Assembly (NCBI GenBank): GCA_013152825.1
Contig: JAADFP010000045.1
Coordinates: 1 to 33,611 of the forward strand
Reading direction: 5' to 3'
Origin: Caldisericota bacterium
GTDB taxonomy: Bacteria > CAIJMQ01 > JAADFP01
Length of the DNA stretch: 33,611 nucleotides
This document shows positions 32,673 to 33,611 of the stretch, one piece after another; position 1 is the first letter of the stretch; each line of letters starts with the position of its first letter. The notes under the pieces were generated by a model, which did not search any database, was not told where the DNA came from, and saw only the letters and a list, made by a program, of their open reading frames with translations. A program made the translations under genes and the position numbers.

Positions 32673-33015
32673 AGTTTCGTCCCTTAGTATCCTGGCTGGA
32701 AGTTTTGCCCTGAATCTCACATGGTTCAGGAGATATTCTGCAACGGCGTTAAATCTCGCACTGTCATATTCAAAATTACTTTCTGTGCTAAAATATTTTA
32801 AGAGAGCAATGCACATTCCCTTGATTTCTGGTATAGATATTGCTTTATAATATATAAGGAGATAAAGTTACAATAGAAGCATTGCCGCAGGAAATGGAAG
32901 ATGAGAGGTGATATATTGTATAAATTATCTGCCAGGGAAAGGTGTTGTCTGTACAAAAATGTCCTACACTTGAGACAAAAATGGTCATTATGCTAAGAAA
33001 GGAGAGTTACCGTAG
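32673..33015 (+). other. Gene-free region with a 22-bp-spaced direct repeat before the response regulator
   Basis: No gene was found in these 343 bases. ACAAAAATG occurs at 32953-32961 and 32975-32983, exactly 22 bases (two helical turns) apart, in GTACAAAAATGTCC and AGACAAAAATGGTC contexts. TTTATAATATATAAGGAG at about 32844-32861 resembles a -10 followed by a ribosome site, but no convincing ORF follows. The TGTCC...GAGACA geometry could be a regulator site. Confidence 0.4.
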
Positions 33016-33611
33016 ATGAAAGTAGGTATAATTCTGGTAATTGAACAAGAAAAAGATGTACGCGAGCTCATTTCAGCTACCCTGCAAGAAAAAGGACATG
33101 TGGTTGCCTCATTTTCAACCTGTGGAGAAGCAGCAAAATTCCTTCAGGAAAACCCAGATATAGATGTTGTTTTATTGGACATTTCTCTGGCAGGAGAAAA
33201 GGGGAATAATTTCTTGCAATGGATAAGAATAAAATATCCTGATCTCCCAATTATTATAGTAACCACTACCATGGAACTACCCGAAACACTCAAATGTATG
33301 CGGGAAGGAGCATTTGATTACCTTAGCAAATCATCTTTTTACCCGGAAGAGCTACATATTATAGTAAAAAAAGCAAAAGAGTTAAAGTCTCTAAAGGAAC
33401 AAAACAGAAAACTAATCCAGGAGCTAGAGTCCAAATCCATAGAAAGTGCCACAAAATTGAAAGAAATATTCCTGGGGAGTCTTAATGCGTTGGTAAAGAC
33501 CATGGAAATAAGAGACGGCTACCTGGTAGGTCATTCCAGGAGGGTGGCCAGCATCTCCCTGAAAATTTCTCGCAAGATAGGATTTGCAGACAACCTGAGA
33601 AAGAAAATACT
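33016..33611 (+). CDS. Response regulator with HD-GYP output domain (3' end outside window)
   Basis: The gene runs off the window after 198 codons. Residues 1-122 form a receiver domain with phospho-acceptor Asp55 in VVLLDISLAG, Thr83 in IIIVTTT and Lys105 in FDYLSKSS. The acidic pair expected at the start (usually DD) is Glu10-Gln11, in ILVIEQEKDVREL. A coiled-coil linker (about 123-148) leads to LVKTMEIRDGYLVGHSRRVASISLKI, the start of an HD or HD-GYP phosphohydrolase domain, often a cyclic-di-GMP phosphodiesterase. The defining HD and GYP motifs lie beyond the window end. AAAGGAG lies about 12 bases upstream of the ATG, a long spacing. Confidence 0.85.
   Translation, partial: MKVGIILVIEQEKDVRELISATLQEKGHVVASFSTCGEAAKFLQENPDIDVVLLDISLAGEKGNNFLQWIRIKYPDLPIIIVTTTMELPETLKCMREGAFDYLSKSSFYPEELHIIVKKAKELKSLKEQNRKLIQELESKSIESATKLKEIFLGSLNALVKTMEIRDGYLVGHSRRVASISLKISRKIGFADNLRKKI

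Noticed and set aside
32577..32816. Reverse-strand 79-codon frame containing EYDSARFNAVAEYLLNH
   Set aside because: It overlaps the mntA end and a dispersed repeat and has no ribosome site. The middle looks protein-like but matches no family I can name; at most it is a gene scrap.
32910..32975. Possible 21-residue ORF from a GTG near 32910
   Set aside because: Too short, weak ribosome site, no conserved features.

Overview
The window is a gene-dense, two-strand bacterial chromosome segment with moderate to low GC. It looks like an anaerobic, double-membraned (diderm) and probably uncultivated lineage. The evidence is a MlaD/MlaF/MlaE lipid transport operon whose MlaD ends in a probable outer-membrane barrel, an O-antigen-ligase-like protein, a glycyl-radical-activase-like radical SAM protein, and remnants of two uroporphyrinogen-decarboxylase-fold (URO-D) genes. 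I cannot name the phylum from sequence alone.

Layout. 91-5393 (+) is a tightly coupled information-processing operon: eno, an ftsB-like gene, ffh, rpsP, trmD, rplS, rnhB and yraN. Most junctions are ATGA or TAATG overlaps. A repeat-filled convergent gap (5394-5653) follows. 5654-9450 (-) holds, in transcription order, speD, pdaD, speE, speB, a YfcE-type phosphodiesterase and tatD. This gives a full arginine to agmatine to putrescine to spermidine route, or its aminopropylagmatine variant. 9563-14471 (-) is a cell-envelope operon: an O-antigen ligase/TPR protein, mlaE, mlaF and a MlaD-barrel fusion. 14588-16191 (-) has a DUF4922/HIT-like phosphorylase-type gene behind a frameshifted, truncated URO-D gene. 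16366-24894 (-) is a long lipid/translation operon: rpmF, plsX, fabH, fabD, fabG, pheT, a coiled-coil protein, a Trm112-like zinc protein, a GT2 glycosyltransferase, folD and a small membrane protein. 25063-27375 (+) holds an SGNH hydrolase, a radical SAM activase, an internally deleted URO-D remnant and a four-helix membrane protein. 28027-31320 (+) is recJ, ribD and aroQ. 31939-32621 (+) is a HEPN/MNT toxin-antitoxin pair. The window ends inside a response regulator/HD-GYP gene (33016 onward).

The most unusual structure is a mosaic of dispersed intergenic repeats at about 4290-4396, 5400-5570, 27410-27760, 31309-31800 and 32630-32672. They mix AGTAAATAGT-type runs, a TTTAGACTATAGACC block, T/G-rich tracts and GC-rich palindromes. 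One 36-bp block occurs as a perfect inverted pair on either side of recJ-ribD-aroQ. The repeats supply the stop codons of rplS and aroQ, and they abut a 5'-defective rnhB reading frame.

The two strongest follow-up targets are the MlaD-barrel fusion, a candidate one-protein trans-envelope lipid bridge, and the mosaic repeat family. No tRNA, rRNA, CRISPR array or intact insertion sequence was seen.
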